Below are positions 6,522 to 13,331 of a stretch of 23,087 nucleotides of DNA, in pieces. The position numbers were made by a program, and so were the translations under genes. The notes under the pieces were generated by a model, which was given only the letters and a program-made list of their open reading frames with translations, made no database searches and was not told the origin of the DNA. Positions within the stretch are counted from its first letter, which is position 1, and each line of letters opens with the position of its first letter. Source of the DNA: a virus; IMG/VR virus record IMGVR_UViG_3300038701_001312, positions 1 to 23,087 of that record; one strand, 5' to 3'.

Positions 6522-6766
6522 TGGATGATATTCTCAAGGACTGGACAGATACGGCTCAGCAGACGGCAGCGCGGTTTTCTGTGTTGACCTACACACCGAT
6601 GGCGTTCGACAGCGGGAATTGCTGCAGTCCGATAGAGCAAGCCGAGACCGACAAAAGGTCAGCTGAGTCGCTGAACAAATACGCCAAGCACCTTCTCGAC
6701 AGGCCGCTGGTGTGGACCAAGCCCCGCGTCAGGGTCAAGGCAATCTCCCGGAGGATCGAACGATGA
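6521..6766 (+). CDS. Hypothetical protein, 81 aa
   Basis: Begins MDDILKDWTDTAQQTAARFS and ends RPLVWTKPRVRVKAISRRIE, with a strongly basic C-terminus and one adjacent cysteine pair in the middle (NCCSP). No family is recognised. The ATG shares a base with the TGA of the mini-ORF before it, and no convincing ribosome site of its own is present, so translation is either coupled or comes from the ATG at 6465 by a frameshift. The stop overlaps the next ATG as ATGA. Confidence 0.5.
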   Translation: MDDILKDWTDTAQQTAARFSVLTYTPMAFDSGNCCSPIEQAETDKRSAESLNKYAKHLLDRPLVWTKPRVRVKAISRRIER

Positions 6767-7125
6767 TTGGACGACGAGGGCTATTCAGAGGCGCAATGGC
6801 GCTGATCGGGGGAGGGGCTGCGGCAAAGGTGGCGGAGGCATTACCGATGAATGTGGAGAGATCGTTCAGTCTGGACGACATGGGAACGGCTTGCGAACCT
6901 CAAGAGACCCCCCTTTTGCCAGACTGGTGGCGGAAACTAGACAGAGAAAACAATATGAGGGAGGAGCGTAAATACCTGACGACTTTTGACCTCGACCTGC
7001 AAGCAAACAGGTCTATGTCACGGGCTGCAAAAAGCATCATTCAGTACAGGCGCGACAAGGCAAGACGCTCATGGCTCGATAAAATGCGCGAGAAGGCAAT
7101 GAAGGAGATCGGTCTCAACTCTTGA
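6763..7125 (+). CDS. Hypothetical protein with twin-arginine-like N-terminal leader, 120 aa
   Basis: Start at ATG 6763, overlapping the previous stop, with GGAGG 8-12 bases upstream. The N-terminus MIGRRGLFRGAMALIGGG followed by AAAKVAEA has an RR pair, a short non-polar stretch and small residues, reminiscent of a Tat signal peptide, although the RR-to-F spacing is one residue longer than the SRRxFLK consensus and the non-polar stretch is short. The rest is basic and helical (WWRKLDREN, SIIQYRRDKARRSWLDKMRE). Similar small Tat-like proteins occur in phages of Alphaproteobacteria as far as I know, function unknown. It is the last gene before the structured non-coding region. Confidence 0.6.
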   Translation: MIGRRGLFRGAMALIGGGAAAKVAEALPMNVERSFSLDDMGTACEPQETPLLPDWWRKLDRENNMREERKYLTTFDLDLQANRSMSRAAKSIIQYRRDKARRSWLDKMREKAMKEIGLNS

Positions 7126-7159
7126 CCACAGTGAGGTTTTCTGCGATTGATTCACCATA

Positions 7160-7204
7160 CTGCCCGAAGTGACCGCAACAGTCGCCTCGGGCAGAACTGT
7201 TTTC
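7160..7204 (+). terminator. Strong hairpin, possible terminator or attenuator
   Basis: CTGCCCGA (7160-7167) pairs exactly with TCGGGCAG (7187-7194); inside, GTGAC pairs with GTCGC (one G-T wobble) across a single A/C mismatch, leaving a 7-base loop. That is 13 pairs in one stem. The following sequence has only a short T4 run (7200-7203), so it is a weaker terminator candidate than the one at 7272 and may instead be a regulatory RNA structure. Confidence 0.45.
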
Positions 7205-7243
7205 AGGACATTCTCATCGTCCCGTTGTTCTCAGCGAGACAGG

Positions 7244-7263
7244 CCCGGCGTTAATCGTCCGGG
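7244..7263 (+). repeat. Short GC-rich inverted repeat
   Basis: CCCGGCG and CGtCCGGG form a stem of five plus two pairs with one bulged T and the loop ttaat. It lies between the two larger hairpins of the spacer. No T-run follows, so it is not called a terminator. Confidence 0.5.
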
Positions 7264-7271
7264 TTCAATTC

Positions 7272-7303
7272 AAAGGCTCGTCATCTCGGTGGCGGGCTTT
7301 TTT
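7272..7303 (+). terminator. Rho-independent terminator before packaging genes
   Basis: AAAGGCTCG (7272-7280) pairs along its whole length with CGGGCTTTT (7293-7301), two of the nine pairs being G-T wobbles, with a 12-base loop, and six T run from 7298 to 7303. It would end transcription from the early/replication block and would have to be bypassed, or followed by a new promoter, for late expression. Confidence 0.7.
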
Positions 7304-7317
7304 CGTGAGGTGGTGTG

Positions 7318-7491
7318 ATGAAATTTACTGCTAAACCGCCTCGCTTATCAGGTGAAGACCGTAAGCGTCGGGACGCAACCCTTTTGAGGCAGGTTGCTGA
7401 AGCATTAGAACGGCGCGGATCAGTATTCGCCAACGCGGCAAGGAGCAAAGCGGAGCAAGCAGCGGCGCGCACTAAGGCGGCGCAGTCATGA
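7318..7491 (+). CDS. Small basic hypothetical protein, 57 aa
   Basis: ATG at 7318 is preceded by GAGGTGGTG within 11 bases, and the stop overlaps the next ATG as ATGA. The product starts MKFTAKPPRLSGEDRKRRDA, then LLRQVAEALERRGS, and ends with an Ala/Arg/Lys-rich helix (SKAEQAAARTKAAQS). It is strongly basic and mostly helical. No family is recognised. It is the first gene after the terminator at 7272-7303. Support is the ribosome site and the tight overlap. Confidence 0.6.
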   Translation: MKFTAKPPRLSGEDRKRRDATLLRQVAEALERRGSVFANAARSKAEQAAARTKAAQS

Positions 7492-7919
7492 CCGAGCAGA
7501 CGATATACGCCAAATGCCCACTTGCGGAATTTCCAGATGAGACAGCAGCGCGCAGATACCTGACCGGGTTAATCTGTGGTGGTGCTCGTCGGCGCGGGTT
7601 CAGCGAGCCGGGTCCACTGACCTTTAGCTCAATCAGGGAGCACCGTGGAACTACAATTCAAGCGGAGGCGAGAGTAATGACTGACCCCCTCAATCTGGAA
7701 GACCGTCTCTGCATCGGCTCAATCGTCTTTCTGAATTCAGACGGCCCTCCGATGACAGTCATCCGAACAACCAGCAGATCAGAGGTCACTTGTGCATGGT
7801 TCACGGAAGACGGTGAGTACCATCAGGCATGGTTGCCTGCCGACGCTGTCATGACATTGAGTGAGGCGCGGGAGGCTGACGACCGCGCCGATGACAGCCT
7901 GAACGCGGTTGTTAACTGA
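7488..7919 (+). CDS. Protein with C-terminal YodC-like (DUF2158) domain
   Basis: A 143-residue protein in two parts. Residues 1-63 (MTEQTIYAKCPLAEFPD onward) match nothing I recognise. Residues 66-125 contain IGSIVFLNSDGPPMTVI, then VTCAWFTEDGEYHQAWLPAD, the pattern of DUF2158/YodC proteins (G-x-V-x-L-x-S-G-G-P-x-MTV then C-x-WF). The function of DUF2158 is unknown. An in-frame ATG at 7677 (residue 64) has GGAGG 8 bases upstream and would make an 80-residue stand-alone DUF2158 protein of the usual size, so two products from one frame are possible. The next gene, TerS, begins 10 bases after the stop. Confidence 0.7.
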   Translation: MTEQTIYAKCPLAEFPDETAARRYLTGLICGGARRRGFSEPGPLTFSSIREHRGTTIQAEARVMTDPLNLEDRLCIGSIVFLNSDGPPMTVIRTTSRSEVTCAWFTEDGEYHQAWLPADAVMTLSEAREADDRADDSLNAVVN

Positions 7920-7929
7920 GAGGTGAGTG

Positions 7930-8547
7930 ATGGCGGGTAAAGGGAGGCCAAGCACTTTCTCTGCCGAAATCGCCGCTGTGATATGCGGTCAGTTGGCAGA
8001 GGGTCAGAGCCTGCGGTCTATCTGCAAGGCGGAGGACATGCCCCCTGAAAGCACGGTCAGAGGATGGGTTGTCGATAACGTGGACGGCTTTGCCGCGCAA
8101 TACACCCGCGCGCGAGACCTTGGCCTTGATGCTGTCGCTGATGAACTTCTCGACATTGCAGACGATGGAACAAACGACTGGATGGAGCGGAACAGCGAGG
8201 GCAATCCGGGGTGGGCGGTAAACGGCGAACATGTCCAGAGGTCGCGCCTCCGTCTTGATGCCCGCAAGTGGTATCTCTCAAAGCTGGCCCCGAAGAAATA
8301 CGGCGACAAGGTACAGCAGGAAATTACTGGTGCTGATGGAGGTCCGATACAGACGCAAGATGTCTCTGAACTTACCCCCGTTGAACGAGCTCAACGCCTG
8401 GCTGCAATCCTTGCCGCTGGACGAACTGAGGCTGGTGGATCAATTACTGACGCAGGATGTGATGGAGACGCCGTGGCGTCCGATGCTCGACCTGCAAAAT
8501 CCGGAAACTCCGACACCGCAAAGGCAGGCCCACGACAGCAAGGCTGA
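7930..8547 (+). CDS. terS: Terminase small subunit, Sf6 gp1 type
   Basis: A 205-residue protein that recognises phage DNA and hands it to the large terminase. The order GRPSTFSAEIAAVICGQLAEGQSLRSIC, PESTVRGWV (helix-turn-helix), FAAQYTRAR, ADELLDIADD, RLRLDARKWYLSKLAPKKYGDK, GADGGPIQ closely follows Shigella phage Sf6 gp1. Sf6 gp1 is about 140 residues; here about 60 more follow, in the section that overlaps TerL. ATG 7930 is preferred over GTG 7927 because of its spacing from GAGAGGT. The relation to Sf6 suggests headful (pac) packaging, with the pac site possibly within this gene (inference). Confidence 0.92.
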   Translation: MAGKGRPSTFSAEIAAVICGQLAEGQSLRSICKAEDMPPESTVRGWVVDNVDGFAAQYTRARDLGLDAVADELLDIADDGTNDWMERNSEGNPGWAVNGEHVQRSRLRLDARKWYLSKLAPKKYGDKVQQEITGADGGPIQTQDVSELTPVERAQRLAAILAAGRTEAGGSITDAGCDGDAVASDARPAKSGNSDTAKAGPRQQG

Positions 8548-9934
8548 TATTCTGCTTTACGGCGGCGCGGCCGGCGGCGGCAAGACCGACCTGATTGTCG
8601 GGTTGGCCTTAACGCAGCACACCAGATCCATTGTATTTCGGAGGGAGCACAAGCAACTCGATGGCATCGTTGAGCGGGTGCTGGAGGTTCGCAAAACTCG
8701 GGACGGGTATAACGGGCAGGAGAATCGCTGGAATTTGCCGGACGGTCGCCTGCTTCGCCTTGGAGGTATGCAGCATCCAGGGGATGAGCAAGCCTATCAG
8801 GGGCGCCCGTTCGACCTTATGGCGTTCGATGAACTGACTCAATTTCAGGAGCAACAGTTTCGCTACGTCCTGACGTGGAACAGAACAACAAACCCGAACC
8901 AGCGCTGCAGGGTGATCGGGGCGACCAACCCGCCAACCACAGCCGAGGGTGAGTGGGTAATCCGGTTCTGGGCTCCATGGCTTGATGATACGCACCCGAA
9001 TCCGGCGCTGCCAGGCGAGTTGCGCTGGTTTATTTCCACAGAGGACGGAGACAGGGAGGTTGACGGCCCGGAGACCGTGATCGTTGGCGGCGAAGAGTTG
9101 GTGCCCCGGTCACGGAGCTTCATTCCGTCCTCTGTTGAGGACAACCCGTTCCTGATGGCAACGGGTTACAAGGCGTCGCTGCAATCCCTGCCCGAGCCGC
9201 TACGCTCGCAAATGCTGAGAGGGGATTTCACGGCAGGGCGCGATGATGATCCGTGGCAGGTCGTGCCAACGTCATGGGTTAAGGCCGCTCAGGATAGATG
9301 GACGCCACAAAGACCCAGAATGCAGATGTCCTCTCTCGGAGTGGATGTTGCGATGGGCGGGAAAGACAACACTGTCCTGCAGGCAAGGTACGGAGATTGG
9401 TTTGCCGAGCCGGACATTACCCCCGGGGTTGATACGCCAAACAGCGGCATTACGGCGGGAATGGTGGTTGCGGCGCTAAGGGACGGCGCGCCAGCCTGCA
9501 TCGACGTTGTGGGGCCGGGTGGCGAGGTCTACGGACACTTGAACGGACAGGGGGTTAATGCGGTGGCTCTCAACGGGGCCAAGCCTTCGCTGCAGAAATC
9601 AAAAGACGGGCGGCTCGGTTTTGTGAACCTCCGGGCGCAGCTTTACTGGAGAATGAGGGAGGCGCTAGACCCGACGGCGGAGTTTCCGATTGCCCTTCCT
9701 CCGAACGCCTCATTGAGGGCTGATCTCTGTGCGCCGCGATGGAAAATAACCCCAAGGGGCATCCAGGTGGAAGCTAAGCCGGACATCATTAAGCGGTTAG
9801 GCCGGTCTCCCGATCTTGGAGATGGGGCGGTTTACGCCCTGTTTGATGCCCCTGTCGCGAGAAACAGAAACAAGGGCTCGATGCCGACGCGAACCAACAG
9901 CCTCTACAACCCGCACAAATTCAGGTCACGATGA
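8360..9934 (+). CDS. terL: Terminase large subunit (ATPase-nuclease)
   Basis: A 524-residue packaging motor. Walker A is GGAAGGGKT at residues 68-76, Walker B FDLMAFDE at 151-158, coupling motif GATNPP near 187-192; the RNase H-like nuclease has LGVDVAMGGKDNT with Asp 329 and a late acidic motif LGDGAVYALFDA. The open frame extends upstream to 8231, deep in TerS. ATG 8360 gives an N-terminal helical segment (LNELNAWLQS) but lacks a good ribosome site and overlaps TerS by 188 bases; ATG 8462 has AGGA at good spacing, gives 490 residues and overlaps by 86 bases. Even the shorter form overlaps extensively. The stop overlaps the next ATG as ATGA. Family is certain, start is not. Confidence 0.93.
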   Translation: MSLNLPPLNELNAWLQSLPLDELRLVDQLLTQDVMETPWRPMLDLQNPETPTPQRQAHDSKADILLYGGAAGGGKTDLIVGLALTQHTRSIVFRREHKQLDGIVERVLEVRKTRDGYNGQENRWNLPDGRLLRLGGMQHPGDEQAYQGRPFDLMAFDELTQFQEQQFRYVLTWNRTTNPNQRCRVIGATNPPTTAEGEWVIRFWAPWLDDTHPNPALPGELRWFISTEDGDREVDGPETVIVGGEELVPRSRSFIPSSVEDNPFLMATGYKASLQSLPEPLRSQMLRGDFTAGRDDDPWQVVPTSWVKAAQDRWTPQRPRMQMSSLGVDVAMGGKDNTVLQARYGDWFAEPDITPGVDTPNSGITAGMVVAALRDGAPACIDVVGPGGEVYGHLNGQGVNAVALNGAKPSLQKSKDGRLGFVNLRAQLYWRMREALDPTAEFPIALPPNASLRADLCAPRWKITPRGIQVEAKPDIIKRLGRSPDLGDGAVYALFDAPVARNRNKGSMPTRTNSLYNPHKFRSR

Positions 9935-10191
9935 GCGATTTCACATCTCTCGGCGAGAAACTGTATCGCGAGCTTGATGCAACACAGCGTTCAGCACTTG
10001 AAGGTCAGCCGCTTATAGAGCCGACGGAAGAGGAAAAGCGCAACGGCTGGACTGCCGAGACGCTGACCGATTACCTCGCAGGACGACGCGCCGGGCAGTC
10101 CCTCACTGCAGACCCGAACAGCCTGCACAGAAAGGCAGGCAATCGACCCTCGGTACAGAACACGACTTATTCCCCGCACCGGTGGAGGTGA
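9931..10191 (+). CDS. Hypothetical protein, 86 aa
   Basis: ATG overlaps the TerL stop by four bases. Product begins MSDFTSLGEKLYRELDATQR and ends with Arg-rich NRPSVQNTTYSPHRWR; the centre TEEEKRNGWTAETLTDYLAGRRAGQ is charged and likely helical. No family is recognised. Small genes between terminase and portal are common in podoviruses of Alphaproteobacteria. Support is packing: no gap on the left, and the ribosome site of the next gene lies in its last codons. Confidence 0.65.
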   Translation: MSDFTSLGEKLYRELDATQRSALEGQPLIEPTEEEKRNGWTAETLTDYLAGRRAGQSLTADPNSLHRKAGNRPSVQNTTYSPHRWR

Positions 10192-10193
10192 CG

Positions 10194-10655
10194 ATGAGGC
10201 TGGGCGACACCATGGAGGCGGCAATATGGCTGGCCGGATCGGAAACACCGGAGCAGCGGACGCGGTACGAAGCCGATGTCCGCAAAGCCATCTCCCGGGC
10301 GAGCAGAGACAGCGGACTGCTTCACGGTCCCGTGGTATTCACTGAACTGAAGCCCGGCGACCCGAGAGTGCCCGAAGTGCCGGCGCATATCACCGGCCCG
10401 GATGTTCGCCTGCTGGTCGCTGAGGCCGATGCTGTTGATCATCTGGTCGTGATCGAGCGACCGGGGTTTGTCTCTGATCTGGATCCGATTGACCTTGAGC
10501 GATTGAGGCTTATTACCCGGCGCCAGCATGAACGCTCCGAGCCGGGCGCGGCAAGACTGACAGACGAACAGGCCGACAGCATTATAGAGGCGCTTGGCCC
10601 GGATGCCGCAGCAGACGCCGTCAGGGAAGCGGTAAACCGAGGCACCCTTCATTGA
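10194..10655 (+). CDS. Hypothetical protein, 153 aa
   Basis: ATG 10194 was chosen over the upstream GTG 10182 because GGAGGTG lies immediately before it. The product has an N-terminal part of helices and strands (MRLGDTMEAAIWLAGSETPE, then VVFTELKPGDPRVPEVPAHI) and a central stretch VRLLVAEADAV, VVIERPGFVSDLDPIDLERL, followed by a C-terminal helix-rich part LTDEQADSIIEALGPDAAAD. No family is recognised. It overlaps the next gene, which starts with TTG inside its stop region. Confidence 0.65.
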   Translation: MRLGDTMEAAIWLAGSETPEQRTRYEADVRKAISRASRDSGLLHGPVVFTELKPGDPRVPEVPAHITGPDVRLLVAEADAVDHLVVIERPGFVSDLDPIDLERLRLITRRQHERSEPGAARLTDEQADSIIEALGPDAAADAVREAVNRGTLH

Positions 10656-11017
10656 AGGCTTTGGTTGTTTTCCACGATGAAGGCGAGCGGCATCACGTCC
10701 TGAGCCCGCTTCTGAAGAAAGGTTTCTGGCATTGCTTCGTGGTGGTTGAGCGGAACGGCCTCTGGCTTCTGGTCGACGGTCGCGACGGCACGCCGGACGT
10801 TAAGTATATCTGCAATTATGATGATGACTTCGACCTCGCGGCGTTCTACCGCGACAAGGGAATGACCGTCATAGAGACGGCACAGCGTCAGGGTGGCTCA
10901 CCTTGGCCGCTCTGCCTCCGCAACTGCGTCGGGCTGGTGAAGACACTGCTCTGCCTGCGCTCATGGGCTTTGACGCCCTACCAGCTTTATAAACATATCG
11001 AGAGGACACAGCGATGA
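10652..11017 (+). CDS. Conserved phage protein, possible permuted papain-fold (NlpC/P60-LRAT-like)
   Basis: A 121-residue protein with TTG start overlapping the previous stop (TTGA); a GAGG lies about 10 bases upstream. It reads LKKGFWHCFVVVERNGLWLLVDG and later CLRNCVGLVKTLL and ALTPYQLYKHI. A His (27) on an early strand, an acidic residue (Asp 42) on the next, and a Cys (92) at the start of a helix preceded by Asn is the order of permuted papain-fold proteins such as LRAT and YiiX; the NCVGLVK helix start is typical of NlpC/P60-like cysteines. Such proteins occur between terminase and portal in podoviruses, with no established role known to me. Enzyme activity is inference from residue order only. 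Confidence 0.65.
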   Translation: MKALVVFHDEGERHHVLSPLLKKGFWHCFVVVERNGLWLLVDGRDGTPDVKYICNYDDDFDLAAFYRDKGMTVIETAQRQGGSPWPLCLRNCVGLVKTLLCLRSWALTPYQLYKHIERTQR

Positions 11018-11265
11018 AACAGTTTCTGCCGGGAATGGGGGGCGGTGCGCCTTCTCCACCGCCGCCACCTCCGCCGCTGCCGACACGGGACGACCCCGCT
11101 GTTGCCGAGGCGAAGGAAAAGCAGCGCATGTCGGAACTCCGCCGCAAGGGTCGCCGCGCCTCCATCCTGACATCAGGATCGGGCGTTGAGGACGAACTCG
11201 GCACCGCAGCACGACCGACGGCGCAGGCTGGTCCGGCCCGCTCCTCGCAGCTTCTGGGGCAGTAG
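11014..11265 (+). CDS. Proline-rich conserved podovirus protein, 83 aa
   Basis: Start ATG 11014 overlaps the previous stop; GAGAGGA lies 8 bases upstream. The protein begins MKQFLPGMGGGAPS, then a run of seven prolines, then AEAKEKQRMSELRRKGRRAS, ILTSG, and ends ARSSQLLGQ. The pattern polyproline, RRKGRRASILTSG, terminal LLG recurs in small podovirus proteins encoded beside the portal gene; their function is not known to me, a minor head component being a guess. The polyproline run should stall ribosomes without EF-P. Confidence 0.7.
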   Translation: MKQFLPGMGGGAPSPPPPPPPLPTRDDPAVAEAKEKQRMSELRRKGRRASILTSGSGVEDELGTAARPTAQAGPARSSQLLGQ

Positions 11266-11268
11266 GCA

Positions 11269-12912
11269 ATGGACCGTCGCCCCGACTCCCTGATCAGGCG
11301 CTACCAGGCACTCAAAGGCAAGAGAGGCGTCTGGGATCAGCATTACGATGACCTTGCAAGGGTCATGCTGCCGCGTCGCATGGGGTTCGTTACGTCTGTT
11401 ACAGATGGAGAGCGACGGACAGAGGATATCTTTGACGGCACGCCGATGCAGGCCGCGCGGGGGCTGGCAAACGCCATCGGCGGTATGCTTCGTCCAGACG
11501 GGCAGGACTGGTTTGAAATCAAGGCCGAGGGCACGGAGTCCGATGAAGAGGGTCAGATGTGGCTGGAAGAGTCTGCTCTTCGCCTCCGTGCTGCCATCGA
11601 CAATCCGAGGGCGCGGTTCCGGCAGGCAACAGGTGAGGCAGACCACGACCTGACTGTTTTCGGCACCGGTGTTGTCTATATCGGGGAGTCAAAGACGCTT
11701 GACCGTCTGATCTTCCAGTCCGTCCACCTGAAAGATGCGCTGGTCTATTTCGGGGAAGAGGGCGAGCCCGAGGGTATGTTCCGCACCCGCCGATACACAA
11801 TCCGGCAGGCTGTCGAGAAGTTTGGTGTTGAGAATCTGAGTGAAGAGTCCCGGAAGAAGGCGAAAGACAACAAACTGGATGACAGCATTGACGTGCTGCA
11901 CGCCATCGTGCCGCGCGAAGAAGGGTACGTAGGCGCAATGCTCGCTTCGAACATGCTCTATGCAGATATTGCCATCGAAATGGCGTCAAAGTATGAGATC
12001 GTCGCTGGCGGGTTTCATGAGTTCCCGTTCGCTGTTCCCCGGTGGGATACTTCATCCGGCGAAGATATGGGCCGGTCCCCCGGTATGATTGCTCTGCCTG
12101 ACGCAAACACCCTGCAGGCAATGGGAGAGACTATGCTTGTTGCCGGGCAGAGGGCTGCGGACCCGCCGCTAATGGCTCCGAATGACGGTTCGTTCGGTGA
12201 AATCAACGCATTCCCCGGCGGTCTGAGTTACTACGATGTCGAGACCGCCGCGATGGTCAGCGGCAATCCGTTCTTTCCGCTCGATACGGGCTCAAACATG
12301 CCCCTGACGCGTGAAATGCAGGAAGATATGCGCAACCAGGTCTTCGCTGCATTCTTCCGCAACGTCCTCAACCTGCCCACTCAGGGACCGCAGATGACGG
12401 CCTACGAAGTGATGCAGCGGAAGGAAGAGTTCATTCGTGAAATTGGCCCGGTCTTCGGGCGACTGGAAAGCGATTACACAGCGCCGATGGTTGAGCGTGC
12501 ATTCAACATCATGCTCCGGGCCGGTGCCTTTCCGCCGGTGCCGGACTCGCTCGCGGGCAAGTCAGTGCGCTTTGAATATGTCTCTCCGGTCAAGCGGATC
12601 AGAGAGCAGGCAGAAGCCGTGGCTGCGTCACAATGGGCGATGGAACAGCAGAGCCGGGCGCGGGCATTCCCCGAAGCCCTCGATCTGGTCAATGTCGACG
12701 CGCTCGGAAGGTTCGAGGCTGAGGCCTATTCACTTCCTGCTGGCATTGTGAACTCCCCGGAGAGAGTGGAGCAGATGCGCCAGCAGAAAGCGCAGGCCGC
12801 ACAGGCACAGCAGGAAATGGAAATGATGCAGCAGGGCGCGCAACTGGCAGACAGTGTTGCGGGCACGGCTGACAAGGCCGGGCTTATCCCGGCGAACGAT
12901 CAGGCAGCATAG
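11269..12912 (+). CDS. Portal / head-tail connector protein (T7 gp8, Bbp21 type)
   Basis: A 547-residue protein of normal portal length. The start SLIRRYQALKGKRGVWDQHY, PRRMGF, FDGTPMQAARGLANAIGGML, DGQDWFEI, FGTGVVYIGE and RTRRYTIRQAVEKFG, then VPRWDTSSGEDMGRSPGM, follow the Head-tail_con family (PF12236) of T7-like and Bordetella phage BPP-1-like podoviruses. It forms the dodecameric ring at the capsid vertex through which DNA enters and leaves, and binds the tail tubular proteins. The C-terminal 60 residues are Gln/Met/Ala-rich (QQKAQAAQAQQEMEMM), a helical barrel region. It begins three bases after the preceding stop. Confidence 0.95.
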   Translation: MDRRPDSLIRRYQALKGKRGVWDQHYDDLARVMLPRRMGFVTSVTDGERRTEDIFDGTPMQAARGLANAIGGMLRPDGQDWFEIKAEGTESDEEGQMWLEESALRLRAAIDNPRARFRQATGEADHDLTVFGTGVVYIGESKTLDRLIFQSVHLKDALVYFGEEGEPEGMFRTRRYTIRQAVEKFGVENLSEESRKKAKDNKLDDSIDVLHAIVPREEGYVGAMLASNMLYADIAIEMASKYEIVAGGFHEFPFAVPRWDTSSGEDMGRSPGMIALPDANTLQAMGETMLVAGQRAADPPLMAPNDGSFGEINAFPGGLSYYDVETAAMVSGNPFFPLDTGSNMPLTREMQEDMRNQVFAAFFRNVLNLPTQGPQMTAYEVMQRKEEFIREIGPVFGRLESDYTAPMVERAFNIMLRAGAFPPVPDSLAGKSVRFEYVSPVKRIREQAEAVAASQWAMEQQSRARAFPEALDLVNVDALGRFEAEAYSLPAGIVNSPERVEQMRQQKAQAAQAQQEMEMMQQGAQLADSVAGTADKAGLIPANDQAA

Positions 12913-12921
12913 AGGCGAGCA

Positions 12922-13305
12922 ATGGAAAGAAAGTCGATACTTACAGCCCCGCAGAAGCCGGCACCCCCCCCGCCTCCAAGGGGTTCTCGGCTTGTCCCAT
13001 CCCCCTCTGACTACCGCCCGTTACGCGGTGGTGAACGGAGGGAAAATAAAGACGGCACCTACAGCACCGAGATCACTATCACGGTTCCGTCAACCTCCGG
13101 GAAGTGGATAAACATTCCGAGCCTTTGGATGGGGCCGAAGGGACCTGTCGAGTTGACTGAGGATGAGGCCGTTCGGGCCGCGAAGGAGCACGAGAAGAGA
13201 ACAGGAAAGAAATTCCCGGAATTTGGGACCGTAAAAGAAGCCGTTAGTGAGGCGATCAAGCGGTCAAAAGCCGGAGGGGCCACATCTGTTCCCTTAGAAA
13301 AATAG
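12922..13305 (+). CDS. Conserved phage protein, 127 aa, with polyproline N-terminus
   Basis: ATG 12922, GAGG about 8 bases upstream. The N-terminal 25 residues are Pro-rich (QKPAPPPPPRGSRL). The rest contains DGTYSTEITITV, KWINIPSLWMG, LTEDEAVRAAKEHEKRTGKK and FPEFGTVKEAVSEAI, a block I know from phage structural proteins, where it is often a C-terminal segment of a large internal virion protein; here it stands alone. It may be a minor virion component (inference). It lies between portal and the next small head gene in the + strand operon. Confidence 0.7.
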   Translation: MERKSILTAPQKPAPPPPPRGSRLVPSPSDYRPLRGGERRENKDGTYSTEITITVPSTSGKWINIPSLWMGPKGPVELTEDEAVRAAKEHEKRTGKKFPEFGTVKEAVSEAIKRSKAGGATSVPLEK

Positions 13306-13331
13306 ATCGGAATCATATCATAGGAGAGAAC

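Larger units (their letters stand above)
7126..7317 (+). other. Structured non-coding spacer between early and packaging genes
   Basis: No supportable reading frame. Three successive hairpins fill it: 7160-7194, 7244-7263 and 7272-7301, the last followed by six T. I see no convincing promoter pair. The position between the early/replication block and the packaging genes fits a late-gene control region where an antiterminator would act; it could also yield a small RNA. Confidence 0.55.

Noticed and set aside
7241-7275. tRNA-like T-arm (gggttcaattc)
   Set aside because: The bases after the loop do not pair with the stem and no acceptor or anticodon arm can be built around it.
8231-8359. Upstream extension of the TerL frame
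   Set aside because: It lies within conserved TerS codons, has no ribosome site and does not resemble TerL N-termini.
13286-13322. Possible promoter (TTAGAA ... TATCAT) before the gene at 13332
   Set aside because: The -35 match is weak and the AT-rich stretch is only about 35 bases long; not enough to call.
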